A stretch of 64,000 bases of DNA, taken from Ptychodera flava (lineage: Eukaryota > Hemichordata > Enteropneusta > Ptychoderidae). The notes under the pieces were generated by a model. That model was given only the letters and a program-made list of their open reading frames with translations, did not search any database and was not told the DNA's origin. Positions 62,162-64,000 of this stretch are shown here, piece after piece. The stretch is from contig NC_091933.1 of NCBI RefSeq assembly GCF_041260155.1, forward strand, positions 20,613,599-20,677,598, written 5' to 3'. Position 1 is the first letter of the stretch; each line of letters begins with the position of its first letter. The translations under genes were made by a program, and so were the position numbers.

Positions 62162-63263
62162 AATCATTCTGTTTCTGTAAGAGGTACGAGGTGCATTGTG
62201 AAATGCCTGCAGATGCCAACTCTGACGGGGTGACCAACATTGAGTATGCTGAAAGTCAATGTGATGCACAAGGAGGTACCCTTGCTAACTTAGTTGATGC
62301 ACAAATCGACTCTTTGGTAAGGAACTTCATATCCAGTCGTCGTCTCGATCGCCCTCCTTGCATCAACAAGCCATCATTTGGATTCTTTAGTGGTCTCGGC
62401 GATGCTAAGAAAGAAAATAAATTTGTATGGAGTAATGGAACTCCGATATGTCGCAGAGGTTTCACAAACTGGGCTCCGAAGGAACCCAACAACAACAGGA
62501 ATAGAGATAAAGAGGGGCAAGACTGTGTCCAGCTTTGGTAAGTCGTCTATCTACAGTATTCATAATATCCAGTTAAACGTTTGTATATTGTCAATGAAAT
62601 ATATAATCGCGAAATCAAAGGCATTCAAATGCCTGAACACAGTTAATGAATTTACTACATGTAGTCAGGTAAGTTTTTCTTTGTGGATTTTACAGTTTAG
62701 AACAAAAAATGTCAACAATTCACAGCATATCGCACATGAATCAAGTTAAACCCTTTAAGGACTCTTAATGTTTTTCAAGGACACATTACAGAATCCGACT
62801 TTGGGTATTCCGGAGGCGTTAGAATCAGCGCATTGATATTTCAGTGTCTATTCATTTTGAAGACCACCTAGGATGTATGTTCATATTTAACATTTCCTAC
62901 AGTAAATGCCATAAGGGATCTCGGATTTTTTTATCATGATAGTTTAAATATATTCTTTATAAGGATATTTATATGCTTTTAAAATTCTTTATTCCATTAT
63001 TGGTTTGTTGATTTCAGGTACAGATTTGGACATAATGGAAAATGGGATGATGAATACTGCAATGTTCGGCCAAAGGGATTCATCTGTGAGATTCCTAGTA
63101 AGTTTAGTCGTTGCCTGACAAAATCAAAGCCTGTTAAGAAAACAAAGATACATAGATATCAAGTAAACTGTCCTGATTCCGTGGTTAATAATCCTATAAT
63201 TCTGGTGTCTGATATTGTCCAATATTGTCTTTTGCAGGCCACTGTTGTTGCGATAGTCCTTAG
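62162..63263 (+). CDS. C-type lectin domain protein (5' exon(s) missing)
   Basis: Three exons (62162-62537, 63018-63097, 63238-63263) splice in phases 2 and 1, and the first must receive a phase-1 exon from upstream that I could not find. The product is a C-type lectin-like domain: FCFCKRYEVHCEMPADANSD (start), ESQCDAQGGTLANLVDAQID (the usual helix-1 region), FTNWAPKEPNNN with the EPN motif of mannose-type Ca2+ sites, DCVQLW, then NGKWDDEYCNVRPKGFICE, where WDD replaces the usual WND. The domain Cys are present. The tail after the domain is only IPSHCCCDSP, from a 26-nt micro-exon. Probably a secreted sugar-binding, possibly immune, protein; ligand preference is inferred from EPN only. Confidence 0.85.
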
Positions 63264-63450
63264 GACTTCTTCCAAACATGAACTGCACTCTGGACAAAGC
63301 TTCGACCGATCATTATGTTTTTGGGACATCTAAACCGACTTTTTAGTTATACTTAGTTTGACCTGTATAAGAGAATTAAGTTACGTAAAATTAAAATACA
63401 GTCATAATATAGAGAATGTGGTATTAACTTTGTGTATTTGGTGGTCGATG

Positions 63451-63456
63451 AATAAA
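63451..63456 (+). terminator. Polyadenylation signal of the lectin gene
   Basis: AATAAA 188 bp after the stop of the lectin gene. Confidence 0.55.
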
Positions 63457-64000
63457 ATCACATACGTGAGGTTGTAAAGCGTCGTCTGAGTGGGCAATCC
63501 TTCAGTGCAACCTATGGCCATGGCATTTTAAATCCTGCTGGTAATATACTAAGTTAGATGAACCAAAGGTAACTTGCTGGCACTTTATGATAAACTGTTA
63601 TCGAAAGGTACTTTATTCTAGCTGCTATTATATCTTTTTTTTGGAAATGCGCTACGACAGTGCAAGTTTTTATACATTTTTGTTGTAAAAGTAATGAGAC
63701 AGAAAGAGAACGCAAAAGTCCATGAGATCTTCTGTACATAATCTCTGGTAATATTCGACTCACAATCGGATGACATAATTTCTAGGAATCCTGAGATGTA
63801 ACACCTTTCAAGCTGAACAAATCAGATACTATTCTGAATAAAAGTGGTGTGTAGAATTTTCTGACTGCAAAGTGTGGCATTGCGAATCTGTTTCCCAACT
63901 TAACGAACAAGGGTATTTAAGTATATATGTTTTTTAGCAAAAATAAATTGCCTTTTGATTTTTCATTTGGTACTCAGCACTTGAGATAAAGAAAATGTTG
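63457..64000. other. Right edge, no gene seen
   Basis: No exon is supported. Another AATAAA occurs near 63837, possibly an alternative lectin 3' end. Confidence 0.35.

Overview
This window is nuclear DNA from an animal. It is AT-rich, with long introns bounded by GT/AG, many short terminal-inverted-repeat (TIR) elements, microsatellites and degraded LINE sequence. The proteins are clear metazoan orthologues (SLC35A2, CHCHD4). The repeat style suggests a marine invertebrate such as a hemichordate or other non-vertebrate deuterostome, or a lophotrochozoan. I cannot fix the phylum from sequence alone.

Left half (about 6.9-31.7 kb): a head-to-head housekeeping pair. SLC35A2 (Golgi UDP-galactose transporter, minus strand) has three coding exons at 28742-28784, 10298-10632 and 6915-7628, with an intron of about 18 kb. 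CHCHD4/MIA40 (mitochondrial intermembrane-space oxidoreductase, plus strand) has three exons at 29019-29040, 29667-29759 and 31189-31508. Their start codons are only 234 bp apart, so they probably share a bidirectional promoter. The SLC35A2 introns and flank are packed with repeats: nested TTAA-flanked elements, tandem arrays carrying nuclear-receptor-like DR1 sites, Helentron-like elements with microsatellites, a long AAC/GTT hairpin, a LINE reverse-transcriptase fragment, a Mutator-like MITE, a CACTA-type foldback and an element whose ends are built from a minisatellite.

Middle (about 33.7-42 kb): another Helentron-like copy, a degenerate satellite interrupted by a Harbinger-like MITE, and a small transcription unit at 38.0-38.5 kb. 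That unit has a CCAAT/TATA promoter and a textbook replication-dependent-histone 3' stem-loop, but its reading frame is not recognisably histone.

Right half (about 42.2-55.0 kb): the main discovery. Two tandem six-exon genes, here called A (289 aa) and B (320 aa), can be spliced cleanly with matching intron phases (0,0,0,0,1). Each encodes a type II membrane protein with a short cytosolic tail, one membrane anchor, an ITM2/Bri-like BRICHOS domain, an acidic linker and, in its own last exon, a strongly cationic cysteine-rich peptide with a symmetrical Cys pattern (x7, x10/11, x7) expected to form a two-disulfide beta-hairpin. This is the logic of the BRICHOS antimicrobial precursors of annelids (arenicin, alvinellacin, capitellacin), but here on a membrane-anchored scaffold. 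A C-type lectin gene ends at 63.26 kb, so this end may be an immune-effector neighbourhood. Between the BRICHOS genes and the lectin lies a large inverted repeat (arms about 1.2 kb) whose spacer and right arm each carry a further TIR element, giving clear empty/filled-site evidence.
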